Shown piece by piece: positions 1 through 5,061 of a DNA stretch of 6,964 nucleotides (its first letter is position 1; every line of letters starts with the position of its first letter). The stretch lies in contig CAZOYW010000078.1 in NCBI GenBank assembly GCA_964584165.1, positions 1-6,964 of the forward strand, written 5' to 3'. The notes beneath the pieces were generated by a model. The model made no database searches and had not been told where the DNA came from. It saw nothing but the letters and a program-made list of their open reading frames with translations. Source of the DNA: CAZKCI01 sp964584165. GTDB taxonomy: Bacteria; Auribacterota; Erginobacteria; Erginobacterales; CAZKCI01. A program made the translations under genes and the position numbers.

Positions 1-2
1 TC

Positions 3-1106
3 CTCCTCGCCGCCTGGGTCGCCTTCAACCTCTATCCGATCGCCCGGGACTACCTCCGCGGCCCCCGCCTCGCCTTCCGGGAGAACGCGGATGTCGCCCT
101 CAAGCTCTATCCCGCCGGCCGCCCCGCGGCCGCGGTCTTCACCAACGACGACGCTTGCGCCTTCAGCGATCCCGCGGCGATCGACCGCCTCCGGGAGAAA
201 CTCAAGGCCCTCGGCGTGCGGGGGACCTTCTTCGTCGTCCCCGCCCAGTCCGGCGCACCCGCCCTCCGGGACAGCCCGGCGGCGCTCCAGGCCATCGGGA
301 GGCTTTTCGCCGACGGCCACGAGATCGCCCAGCACGGCTACGCCCACTGCTGCGACCGGAACGAAGCCGCGGGCGAGGAAAGCGGGCTGGAGATGGCGCT
401 TCTCTCCGCCCACGCCCAGGAGGAGAGGATCCGGGCCGGGCGCGAGATCCTCGCCGGGCTTGGCTACCCCCCGCTCGGCCACCGCAGCCCCTGTTTCTCG
501 GGGAACGAATCCACCTTTCTCGCCCTCGACCGCCTCGGCTTCCTCTACGGCTCCGATCTCAATCTCCCGCCGACCACTCCTCAGACCATCTTCACCCCGT
601 CCTTCCGGGGCGGGATCCTCTACCCCTACCATCCCCGGGGGCTTTCGCTTCTGGAGGTGACCTGCCAGGCCGACCCCACCGTCCGTCCGGAGAAGGCGCG
701 GGAGGTCTTCGCGCGTTTCCACCGCCGCGGCGGCGCCTTCGTCTTCCTCACCCATCTCCCCCAGGTCGCGGAGGAGGAAAACTTGAGGAAGCTCGAGGAC
801 TTCATCCGCCTGCTTGAGGAGAGCGGCGCCTGGATCTGCCGCCTCGACGAGCTCTGCGCCTGGTGGAAGGCCCGGGAGGCGGTCCGGGTCGAGAGTTCCC
901 GCCGGGGAGACCTCCTGGAGATCGTCTGCGACAACCCCACTCCCTTCCCGCTCCCGCGGGCGGTCTTCGCCGTCAAGGCCCCCGCCGTCGCGCGCTACCG
1001 GGTGAGGCTGAAAACCGGCCGTGTCGTCGCCGAGGGACGGGTTCCGCCGGGGGGGCGGGTGGAAGCGACGGTGCCGGGGCTGACGTCGGGGGAAGCCGGG
1101 GGGTAG
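3..1106 (+). CDS. Polysaccharide deacetylase (NodB homology) family protein, 5' partial
   Basis: The reading frame is open from the left edge (first full codon at 3), so the true start is outside the window; 367 residues plus a TAG stop are visible. An internal GTG at 216 is a poor start because it would remove the catalytic Asp motif. Visible residues 1-13 are hydrophobic (LLAAWVAFNLYPI) and look like the end of a membrane anchor. NodB-type motifs follow in order: TNDD (47-50, the metal/base Asp motif, usually TFDD), HGYAH (His111 and His115, the metal-binding H-x3-H), RSP (161-163, motif 3) and FLTH (His251, late catalytic His motif). Residues about 290-367 form a beta-rich, Pro/Val-rich tail of unknown role. 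Family members remove N- or O-acetyl groups from glycans such as peptidoglycan or exopolysaccharide; the substrate here is unknown. The gene is convergent with the DUF502 gene and ends in an intrinsic terminator. Family assignment is fairly firm, activity is inferred. Confidence 0.78.
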   Translation, partial: LLAAWVAFNLYPIARDYLRGPRLAFRENADVALKLYPAGRPAAAVFTNDDACAFSDPAAIDRLREKLKALGVRGTFFVVPAQSGAPALRDSPAALQAIGRLFADGHEIAQHGYAHCCDRNEAAGEESGLEMALLSAHAQEERIRAGREILAGLGYPPLGHRSPCFSGNESTFLALDRLGFLYGSDLNLPPTTPQTIFTPSFRGGILYPYHPRGLSLLEVTCQADPTVRPEKAREVFARFHRRGGAFVFLTHLPQVAEEENLRKLEDFIRLLEESGAWICRLDELCAWWKAREAVRVESSRRGDLLEIVCDNPTPFPLPRAVFAVKAPAVARYRVRLKTGRVVAEGRVPPGGRVEATVPGLTSGEAGG

Positions 1107-1163
1107 GGGAGGCCGCCATCCGCCCGGCGTGCGGCGTCGGGGCGGAAAGCCGGAAGGGGGAGT

Positions 1164-1865
1164 TCAATCCGCGGGAAGAGGGGAGCCCGCGGATCTTTTT
1201 TTCGCCGGCGGGGCGAGCAGCGGCGCGATCTCGGGCGGGGTGAGGATCCCCCCCGAGATGACGATCTTGAGCGCATCCTCGACCGCGATGTCGGTCTGGA
1301 TGACATCGTCGGCGGCCAGGATGAGGAAGAAGCCGGTGGTGGGGTTGGGCGTGGTGGGGAGGAAGACCTGGAACAGCCGGTTCCCCGCGCCGTCCGGGAT
1401 CATCCCGGTGACGAACCCGATCGACCAGATCCCCCGCCGGGGGAACTCCAGCAGCACCACCGACTTGAAGGCCTCGCGGTTGGAAACGCTGAAGGTCGCC
1501 ACCACCTGCTTGGAGGCACCGTAGACGCTTTTCAGGATGGGGAGCTTCAGGATGATCGCCTCGCCGAAACGGATTAGCCTTCTCCCCACGACGTGGGTGG
1601 TGATCACGCCCAGGAAATAGATGATGGCGGCGGAGGCGACGATCGAGATGACGACGAGGAGGGGCTCGGCGAGCTTGCCGAAGGGCCGGCTCAGGAGAGG
1701 GACGATCAGGCCGGCGGTGAAGGTGTAGAGGAAGCGGATGATCAGGACGGTGATCCCGATCGGGAGGAGGAAGAGGAAACCGGAGACGATCCGGGCGCGG
1801 AAGTGCTGGCGGAAGCGGGCCCGGAAACCGGCGGGTGGATTATTTATACTTGCCAATTCCGGCAT
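1164..1865 (-). CDS. DUF502 family (COG2928-type) integral membrane protein
   Basis: This is a 233-residue member of the DUF502 family. Conserved family stretches are visible in order: SGFLFLLPIGITVLI (28-42, first membrane helix), a second helix at about 68-90, LKSVYGASKQV (111-121), LLEFPRRGIWSIGFVTG (138-154), FLPTTPNPTTGF (168-179) and VEDALKIVISGGILTP (195-210). The function is unknown; members are inner-membrane proteins with two helices and a soluble C-terminal part. I chose ATG at 1865 because GAGGGG lies just upstream; in-frame ATG 1895 and TTG 1898 have no ribosome binding site. The C-terminal tail (about 221-233, Lys/Ser/Pro) is encoded by the terminator of the opposite gene. It is the last gene of the minus-strand series, after the LysM gene, from which it is separated by a strong hairpin. 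The assignment is firm, but the link to Tol function is only by neighbourhood. Confidence 0.95.
   Translation of the reverse strand: MPELASINNPPAGFRARFRQHFRARIVSGFLFLLPIGITVLIIRFLYTFTAGLIVPLLSRPFGKLAEPLLVVISIVASAAIIYFLGVITTHVVGRRLIRFGEAIILKLPILKSVYGASKQVVATFSVSNREAFKSVVLLEFPRRGIWSIGFVTGMIPDGAGNRLFQVFLPTTPNPTTGFFLILAADDVIQTDIAVEDALKIVISGGILTPPEIAPLLAPPAKKRSAGSPLPAD
1167..1202 (+). terminator. Intrinsic terminator of the deacetylase gene, inside the convergent DUF502 coding end
   Basis: A perfect 9-bp stem, ATCCGCGGG (1167-1175) and CCCGCGGAT (1186-1194), with a 10-nt purine-rich loop, is followed by C and seven T residues (1196-1202). This is a textbook Rho-independent terminator for plus-strand transcripts, 60 bp after the TAG at 1106. 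On the minus strand there is no T-run after the stem, so it should act in one direction. The same bases encode the last residues of the DUF502 protein (KKRSAGSPLPAD), so the two convergent transcription units overlap by the terminator. Confidence 0.85.
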
Positions 1866-1916
1866 CGTCCCCTCAAGAGGTTTGAACCGGAGCATCAATC
1901 TTTGGGCTGCGCACCC

Positions 1917-1960
1917 TCCGCAATAACCGTCCCCCCATAGTGGGGGACGGTCATTGCGGA
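1917..1960 (-). repeat. 19-bp stem-loop containing the LysM gene stop codon
   Basis: Arms at 1917-1935 and 1942-1960 are inverted repeats of 19 bp with one mismatch on the plus strand; in minus-strand RNA that pair becomes G-U, so the stem is unbroken. The loop is 6 nt (1936-1941). The core is CCGTCCCCC / GGGGGACGG. The TGA stop of the LysM gene (1951-1953) is inside the 5' arm of the RNA. No T-run follows, so it is not a classic terminator. It may protect or process mRNA, or be a copy of a dispersed palindromic repeat. The structure is seen directly; the role is inferred. Confidence 0.75.
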
Positions 1961-2538
1961 ATGAAGAGGGTCTGTCCCGCCCGGAGGGAGTTGGCGTTGG
2001 CGAGCTGGTTGGCCTCCAGGATCGCCTTCACGGTGGTCTTGTACTGGCGGGCGATGTCGGAGAGGGTCTCGCCGGACTGGACCGTGTGCTCGTAGCCCTG
2101 CGCGTAGGTCGTCTTCTGGCCGGTCTTCATCTTGGCCAGGAGGCGCTCGTTCTCCCGCGCCACCTCGTCCACGATCAGGGCGATCTTGCTGTCCATGGCC
2201 GCCTTCAGCGTCGAGAGGTCGCTGCGCAGGGAGGAGAGCGAGCGCTGGGATTCGGCGACGGAGCGGAAGGAGGTCTCGAGCGCGCCGAGCCTCCGCTCGA
2301 GGGCGGCCTGCTGGGAGCGGACCGTCTCGACCGAGTGGTTCAGGTCGGCGATCTGGTCGGCGACGTCGTCCCGCCACTGCTGGTCGCGTTGCTCCCGGGT
2401 CTGCGCCGAGGTGGTCTCGCAGCCGCCGAGGACCAGAAGAATCAATATGGAAATATGGAAATATGGAAACAGGGAGGGCGCGCTTTTGAGGGCCAAGCCG
2501 CGCGGACGGCGCTGACGGAGGGTCTGCATGGCAACCAT
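1951..2538 (-). CDS. Coiled-coil LysM lipoprotein in the cpoB/ybgF position after pal
   Basis: This is a predicted lipoprotein of 195 residues. A hydrophobic stretch ILILLVLGGC (31-40) ends in a good lipobox (LGGC, lipid Cys40). Residues about 50-140 are Gln/Arg/Leu/Glu-rich with heptad-like spacing (for example HSVETVRSQQAALERRLGAL), consistent with a coiled coil. Residues about 150-194 form a LysM domain (HTVQSGETLSDIARQY ... LRAGQTLFIPQ), which binds the N-acetylglucosamine of peptidoglycan. In E. coli the gene after pal is cpoB (coiled coil plus TPR); here the TPR part is absent and LysM takes its place. The start is uncertain: ATG 2538, ATG 2529 and GTG 2547 are all in frame and none has a convincing ribosome binding site. 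The signal peptide is long and contains a run encoded by a triple 8-bp repeat. Domain calls are firm; the role as a CpoB-like partner is inferred. Confidence 0.85.
   Translation of the reverse strand: MVAMQTLRQRRPRGLALKSAPSLFPYFHISILILLVLGGCETTSAQTREQRDQQWRDDVADQIADLNHSVETVRSQQAALERRLGALETSFRSVAESQRSLSSLRSDLSTLKAAMDSKIALIVDEVARENERLLAKMKTGQKTTYAQGYEHTVQSGETLSDIARQYKTTVKAILEANQLANANSLRAGQTLFIPQ
2445..2468. repeat. Triple tandem 8-bp repeat (ATATGGAA) inside a signal peptide
   Basis: Three exact copies of ATATGGAA occupy 2445-2452, 2453-2460 and 2461-2468. They lie within the coding sequence for the signal peptide of the LysM lipoprotein (about residues 24-31, FPYFHISI). The unit is not a multiple of three, so each copy is read in a different frame, and gain or loss of one copy would shift the frame upstream of the lipobox. 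The AT-rich unit contrasts sharply with the GC-rich surroundings. Confidence 0.9.
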
Positions 2539-2559
2539 CACCGACACCGGAAAGAATCA

Positions 2560-2603
2560 TCTCCCGCCCCGGGGCGTCGGATTCGACGCCCCGGGACGGG
2601 AGA
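2560..2603 (-). terminator. 20-bp GC-rich hairpin between pal and the LysM gene, possible terminator
   Basis: Arms at 2560-2579 and 2584-2603 are inverted repeats of 20 bp with one plus-strand mismatch (C2567/A2596), which is a G-U pair in minus-strand RNA; the loop is 4 nt. On the minus strand the stem is followed by TGATTCTTTCC, a weak T-rich tract, so partial Rho-independent termination after pal is possible. It lies only about 20 nt upstream of the LysM start candidates. Each arm contains CCCGGGG, which could also self-pair. The hairpin is certain as a sequence; termination is moderate inference. Confidence 0.55.
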
Positions 2604-2623
2604 TAGCTGTTCTAACTCGATTT

Positions 2624-2653
2624 ACTAAAATTTTCCCCCGGGAAAATTTTAGT
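2624..2653 (-). repeat. Perfect 14-bp palindrome overlapping the pal stop codon
   Basis: ACTAAAATTTTCCC (2624-2637) and its exact reverse complement (2640-2653) are separated by two bases. The pal TAA stop (2649-2651) is inside the element. In minus-strand RNA the stem begins with AAAA and ends with UUUU (AAAATTTTAGT), which resembles a short terminator-type hairpin, although the T-run is itself part of the stem. Together with the hairpin at 2560-2603 it gives pal two consecutive 3' structures. Confidence 0.7.
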
Positions 2654-3326
2654 AGTGGTACCGGCCGATCGCCCGGTCGTGGCCGATGGCCTCCTCCTCG
2701 GGGGAGGGCATCTCCTCGCGGGGGGCCTGGACGACCTTTTCCACCACCGGGGTCTGGGCGACGGCCTGGGCCGACGGGGCGGCGACCGGGATGGAGACGC
2801 TCTTCCCGGCGGTCCCGTAATCGACCATGAAGTGGCCGCGCCGGTTCTTCTTCCAGCACTCCTCGGCGTGCTCGGGGCAGAGGGGCTTCTCCTCGCCGTA
2901 GGTAATGGTCTGGATTCGGTCGGGGGAGACGCCCATCCCGACCAGGAAGGTGCGCACCGCCAGGGCCCGGCGCTCGCCCAGGGCCAGGTTGTACTCCTTG
3001 GTCCCGCGCTCGTCGCAGTGCCCCTCGACCTGGAGGAGGGCCTGGGGATGGTTCATCATCCAGGAGTTGATCCCTTCCAGGGTGGCCTTGTCCTCGGGCT
3101 TGATCTCGGACTTGTCGTAGTCGAAGAAGACGTCCTTGAGAACGAGGGCGTCCTCGGGGAGGGCCTCGCCGAAGACTCCGCCGATCGCCGAGATCGGGAT
3201 GTCTCCGCCTTCGCTCGCGATCGCCATGTCCTCGGCCGAGGCCTTCGGCTTGGAGGATTTGCAGCCCGCCCAGGCCACCAGTCCCACGAACAGGACCGTA
3301 GCCGCCAGTTTCCACTCCCTTCTCAT
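2649..3326 (-). CDS. pal: Peptidoglycan-associated lipoprotein Pal (OmpA-like)
   Basis: Pal anchors the outer membrane to peptidoglycan and is the outer-membrane partner of TolB. The 225-residue product has a basic N-terminus, a hydrophobic segment (8-20) and a probable lipid Cys22 (AGC, with Trp rather than Leu at -3). The OmpA-like domain spans about 66-168: FFDYDKSEI, then the hallmark GHCDERGTKEYNLALGERR (102-120, including the Asp and Arg that bind diaminopimelate) and NRRGHF (161-166). The loop before it carries two cysteines (Cys150 and Cys157), unlike E. coli Pal. A Pro/Glu/Ala/Val-rich tail (about 172-225) extends the protein well beyond the usual ~170 residues. The start is well supported: TAAGGAGG (3335-3342 complement) lies 8 nt before ATG 3326. 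A good promoter is found about 45 bp upstream, so pal can be transcribed separately from tolB. The assignment is firm. Confidence 0.97.
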   Translation of the reverse strand: MRREWKLAATVLFVGLVAWAGCKSSKPKASAEDMAIASEGGDIPISAIGGVFGEALPEDALVLKDVFFDYDKSEIKPEDKATLEGINSWMMNHPQALLQVEGHCDERGTKEYNLALGERRALAVRTFLVGMGVSPDRIQTITYGEEKPLCPEHAEECWKKNRRGHFMVDYGTAGKSVSIPVAAPSAQAVAQTPVVEKVVQAPREEMPSPEEEAIGHDRAIGRYHY

Positions 3327-3353
3327 TCCTGAACCCTCCTTAGGGTTAAAGTT

Positions 3354-3367
3354 CGGTCAAAAGACCG
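3354..3367 (-). promoter_or_regulatory. Small hairpin in the pal 5' leader
   Basis: CGGTC (3354-3358) and GACCG (3363-3367) pair around a four-base A/T loop. The element lies at or just after the transcription start predicted from the upstream promoter and before the pal ribosome binding site. A 5' stem-loop could stabilise the mRNA, but the stem is short and could be chance. Confidence 0.3.
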
Positions 3368-3371
3368 GCAC

Positions 3372-3400
3372 ATATTAGGTAGGGCGCCCTCCGAAAGCAA
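3372..3400 (-). promoter_or_regulatory. Sigma70-like promoter for pal
   Basis: On the minus strand a -35 box TTGCTT (complement of 3395-3400) is followed by a 17-bp spacer and a -10 box TAATAT (complement of 3372-3377). Both boxes match the consensus well and the spacing is optimal, in an otherwise GC-rich genome. The spacer holds the palindrome AGGGCGCCCT (3381-3390). Transcription would start near 3365, leaving a leader of about 40 nt with the strong pal ribosome binding site. The housekeeping sigma factor consensus of this organism is not known, so this is a prediction. Confidence 0.65.
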
Positions 3401-3410
3401 GAAAATTCGG

Positions 3411-3478
3411 GATCTCAAATTTGTGATTTCAGATCTCAGATGATGGATGGCCGTTCTGATGGCCGGAGATCTGAGATT
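3411..3478. repeat. Inverted arrays of degenerate 7-bp repeats (GATYTCA / TGARATY) between tolB and pal
   Basis: Four consecutive heptamers run GATCTCA, AATTTGT, GATTTCA, GATCTCA (3411-3438), followed by GAT. An opposite-orientation pair, GGAGATC and TGAGATT, lies at 3465-3478. The two groups can fold back on each other around a GGATGGCC...TGATGGCC spacer. The 321-bp stretch between pal and tolB holds no gene: only this array, the pal promoter, the assembly gap and a second heptamer array at 3623-3650. The repeat is AT-rich against a GC-rich background. Confidence 0.7.
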
Positions 3479-3483
3479 ATTCC

Positions 3484-3619
3484 ATCCGGCTCCGGGACGG
3501 GNNNNNNNNNNNNNNNNNNNNNNNNNNNNNNNNNNNNNNNNNNNNNNNNNNNNNNNNNNNNNNNNNNNNNNNNNNNNNNNNNNNNNNNNNNNNNNNNNNN
3601 NATCCGGCTCCGGGACGGG
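3484..3619. repeat. Identical 18-bp direct repeats flanking the assembly gap
   Basis: ATCCGGCTCCGGGACGGG occurs at 3484-3501, immediately left of the run of N, and again at 3602-3619, immediately right of it. Either the true gap is filled by tandem copies of this unit and its flanks, or the two contig ends are the same 18 bp and the gap is artificial. Confidence 0.85.
3502..3601. other. Assembly gap of exactly 100 N
   Basis: One hundred consecutive N separate two contig ends. A round number of 100 usually marks a gap of unknown length in scaffolding. Open frames that run across it are not real genes. The missing piece lies between tolB and pal, so an extra small gene or a larger repeat array there cannot be excluded. 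Confidence 0.98.
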
Positions 3620-3622
3620 CTC

Positions 3623-3650
3623 TGAGATCTGAGATTTGAAATTTGAAATT
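3623..3650. repeat. Four tandem heptamers (TGARATY) at the tolB 3' end
   Basis: TGAGATC, TGAGATT, TGAAATT and TGAAATT follow each other without spacing (3623-3650). They are in inverted orientation to the array at 3411-3438 on the other side of the gap. The tolB stop codon (TAA, complement of 3649-3651) overlaps the last unit, so the array begins right at the end of the gene. Confidence 0.8.
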
Positions 3651-4950
3651 ATTTTTTGTATGGCCCCCAGGACGGGCTGAAACAGTCCTTGCCGGAGGTG
3701 AGCCGGACCGGCTCGGCGGGGTTCAGGATGTCGAGCGTGTAGAGGTTGGTCGTCCCGCCCTGGCGCGAGGAATAGACGAGATGGCGCCCGTCCGGGGCCC
3801 ACGCGGGCTCCTCGTCGGAGCCATACCCCCGGGTGAGCTGGTAGACCTGGCCGGTCCCGGTGTCGATGGCGCAGATCTCGAAGTTCCCCTCGACCTGGGA
3901 GGTGTAGGCGATCAGGTTGCCTTTGGGCGACCAGGCCGGGCCGGCGTTGTAGTTTCCCCGGGTGGTCAGCCTCCGGACGTTGTTCCCGTCGGCGTCCATG
4001 GTGTAGATCTGGGGCGACCCCCTCCGGTCGGAGGTGAAGGCGATCTGGGCCCCATCCGGCGACCAGGAGGGGGAGCAGTCGTTGGCCGAACCGAAGGTGA
4101 GGCGGACGGGCTTTTTTCCCCCCACCGTCATCTTGTAGATCTCGTTGTTCCCGTCCTTGGAGAGGGTGAGGGCCACCCATTTGCCGTCCGGGGAAATGGC
4201 GGGGAAGGCGTTCAGGCCGGGCTGGGAGGAGAGGACCGTCCGTTCGCCCGTCTCCAGGTTGTCGTAGACGGCCCAGGGGTAGCCGGAGGCGTAGCCGGTG
4301 TAGGCGATCCCCGCCCCGTCCGGCGACCAGTCGGGGTAAAGGGCCATCCCCTTGCCGGAGTTGATCTGGCGCCAGTTGTGGCCGGAGGCGTCCATGATGC
4401 AGATCTTCTTTTCGCCCCGGTCGGAGGAGACGAAGGCGATCTCGGTCCGGGCCAGGCCCTTCTCCCCGGTCAGGGCCTCCACGATCTCGTCGGCGATGAG
4501 ATGGACGAGGTCGGGCCAATCCTTCTTCGCCTTGGTGTATTTCCGGGAGTAGACCTGCTTGGCCTGGCCGATCGAGAGGGCCCCGCAGTCCACCGTGATC
4601 CGGTCTCCGGAGACGGAGTAGCCGCCCTTGACCACCACCTCCGCCCCCAGGGAGGCCCACTCCTTCAAGTCGGTCGTCCCGTTCCTCCGGTCGTTGTCGA
4701 TCGCCTCCTGGAGGAAGGAGTTGTTGGGGAGCGGGGTGAAGAAGCCGGAGATCAAAAGGTCGTCGGCGAGCTGGTTGGTCATCTCCCGGTCCAGGCCGTC
4801 CGCGCCGGCCCCGCGGTTCTCGAAGAGGCAGACCGCGACGTTGATCCGCCGGGCGCTCTCCTTGGAGATCCGGATCCGGGTCTGGGAAAAGGACGGGGTG
4901 GAGACGGTTAAGGCGAGGGCGACAGCTGATGCGATGCGCCAGCGGTTCAT
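3649..4950 (-). CDS. tolB: Tol-Pal system beta-propeller protein TolB
   Basis: TolB is the periplasmic linker between the TolA-type protein and Pal. The product has 433 residues, close to E. coli TolB (430). A signal peptide (1-22, MNRWRIASAVALALTVS...) probably ends near SFS-Q. Residues about 24-165 form the N-terminal alpha/beta domain. The propeller follows, with WSPDG-type motifs starting at residues 208 (WSPDG), 252 (ISPDG), 296 (WSPDG), 340 (WSPKG), 384 (WAPDG) and a closing WGP at 428. The spacing is exactly 44 residues each time, giving six blades. ATG 4950 is chosen because AAGGAG (complement of 4955-4960) lies 4 nt upstream; the in-frame TTG at 4971 lies in repeat sequence and lacks a binding site. 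The gene follows the TonB/TolA-like gene after a 111-bp repeat-filled spacer and precedes pal beyond the gap. The assignment is firm. Confidence 0.98.
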   Translation of the reverse strand: MNRWRIASAVALALTVSTPSFSQTRIRISKESARRINVAVCLFENRGAGADGLDREMTNQLADDLLISGFFTPLPNNSFLQEAIDNDRRNGTTDLKEWASLGAEVVVKGGYSVSGDRITVDCGALSIGQAKQVYSRKYTKAKKDWPDLVHLIADEIVEALTGEKGLARTEIAFVSSDRGEKKICIMDASGHNWRQINSGKGMALYPDWSPDGAGIAYTGYASGYPWAVYDNLETGERTVLSSQPGLNAFPAISPDGKWVALTLSKDGNNEIYKMTVGGKKPVRLTFGSANDCSPSWSPDGAQIAFTSDRRGSPQIYTMDADGNNVRRLTTRGNYNAGPAWSPKGNLIAYTSQVEGNFEICAIDTGTGQVYQLTRGYGSDEEPAWAPDGRHLVYSSRQGGTTNLYTLDILNPAEPVRLTSGKDCFSPSWGPYKK

Positions 4951-4964
4951 GTATCTCCTTGAGC

Positions 4965-5048
4965 GGTTCAACGGTTCACGGTTCAGAGGTTCAACGGTTC
5001 AGCGGTTCACGGTTGCTCATTAACCGTTGAACCGTGAACCTTTGAACC
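4965..5048. repeat. GGTTCA array with inverted copies, a ~27-bp stem-loop upstream of tolB
   Basis: Six GGTTCA units of 7-8 bp (starts at 4965, 4973, 4980, 4988, 4996 and 5004; variants GGTTCAAC, GGTTCAC, GGTTCAGA, GGTTCAGC) and a partial GGTT are followed by a 7-nt spacer. Then AACC and three inverted units occur, GTTGAACC, GTGAACC and TTTGAACC (5022-5048). The inverted units can pair with 4988-5014 to form a long stem with small bulges. In the minus-strand transcript it lies between the TolA-like stop and the tolB ribosome binding site (4955-4960). It could slow translation, protect the 3' end of upstream mRNA, or be a recombination-prone repeat. Confidence 0.88.
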
Positions 5049-5061
5049 CCGGAACCCTTGG

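Noticed and set aside
91..817. Plus-strand frames in the other two phases over the deacetylase gene
   Set aside because: Ser/Pro/Arg-rich shadow translations; only the frame from position 3 shows NodB motifs.
1872..1880. Small CCTC/GAGG hairpin that could hide the DUF502 ribosome binding site
   Set aside because: The stem is only 4 bp with a 2-nt loop, too weak to call a regulatory element.
1866..1898. Upstream TTG/ATG starts for the DUF502 gene
   Set aside because: No ribosome binding site precedes them, while ATG 1865 has GAGGGG just upstream and gives the usual family length.
1895..2560. Alternative minus-strand frame overlapping the LysM gene
   Set aside because: The Arg/Pro/Gly-rich translation has no domain, whereas the other frame gives a lipobox, coiled coil and LysM domain.
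3323..4660. Minus-strand frame running through the N gap
   Set aside because: It is open only because N codons cannot be stops, and it is out of frame with tolB and pal.
3643..4911. Long plus-strand open frame (over 400 codons) opposite tolB
   Set aside because: It is the antisense shadow of a clear TolB gene; its Gly/Val/Asp-rich translation has no recognisable motif, and long antisense frames are expected at this GC content.
4951..4971. TTG start for tolB at 4971
   Set aside because: The extension (MNRSRRY) is encoded by the GGTTCA repeat and the tolB ribosome binding site itself; ATG 4950 has AAGGAG at proper spacing.
4965..5048. CRISPR array
   Set aside because: Units are 7-8 bp with no 25-40 bp repeats or unique spacers, and no cas genes are present.
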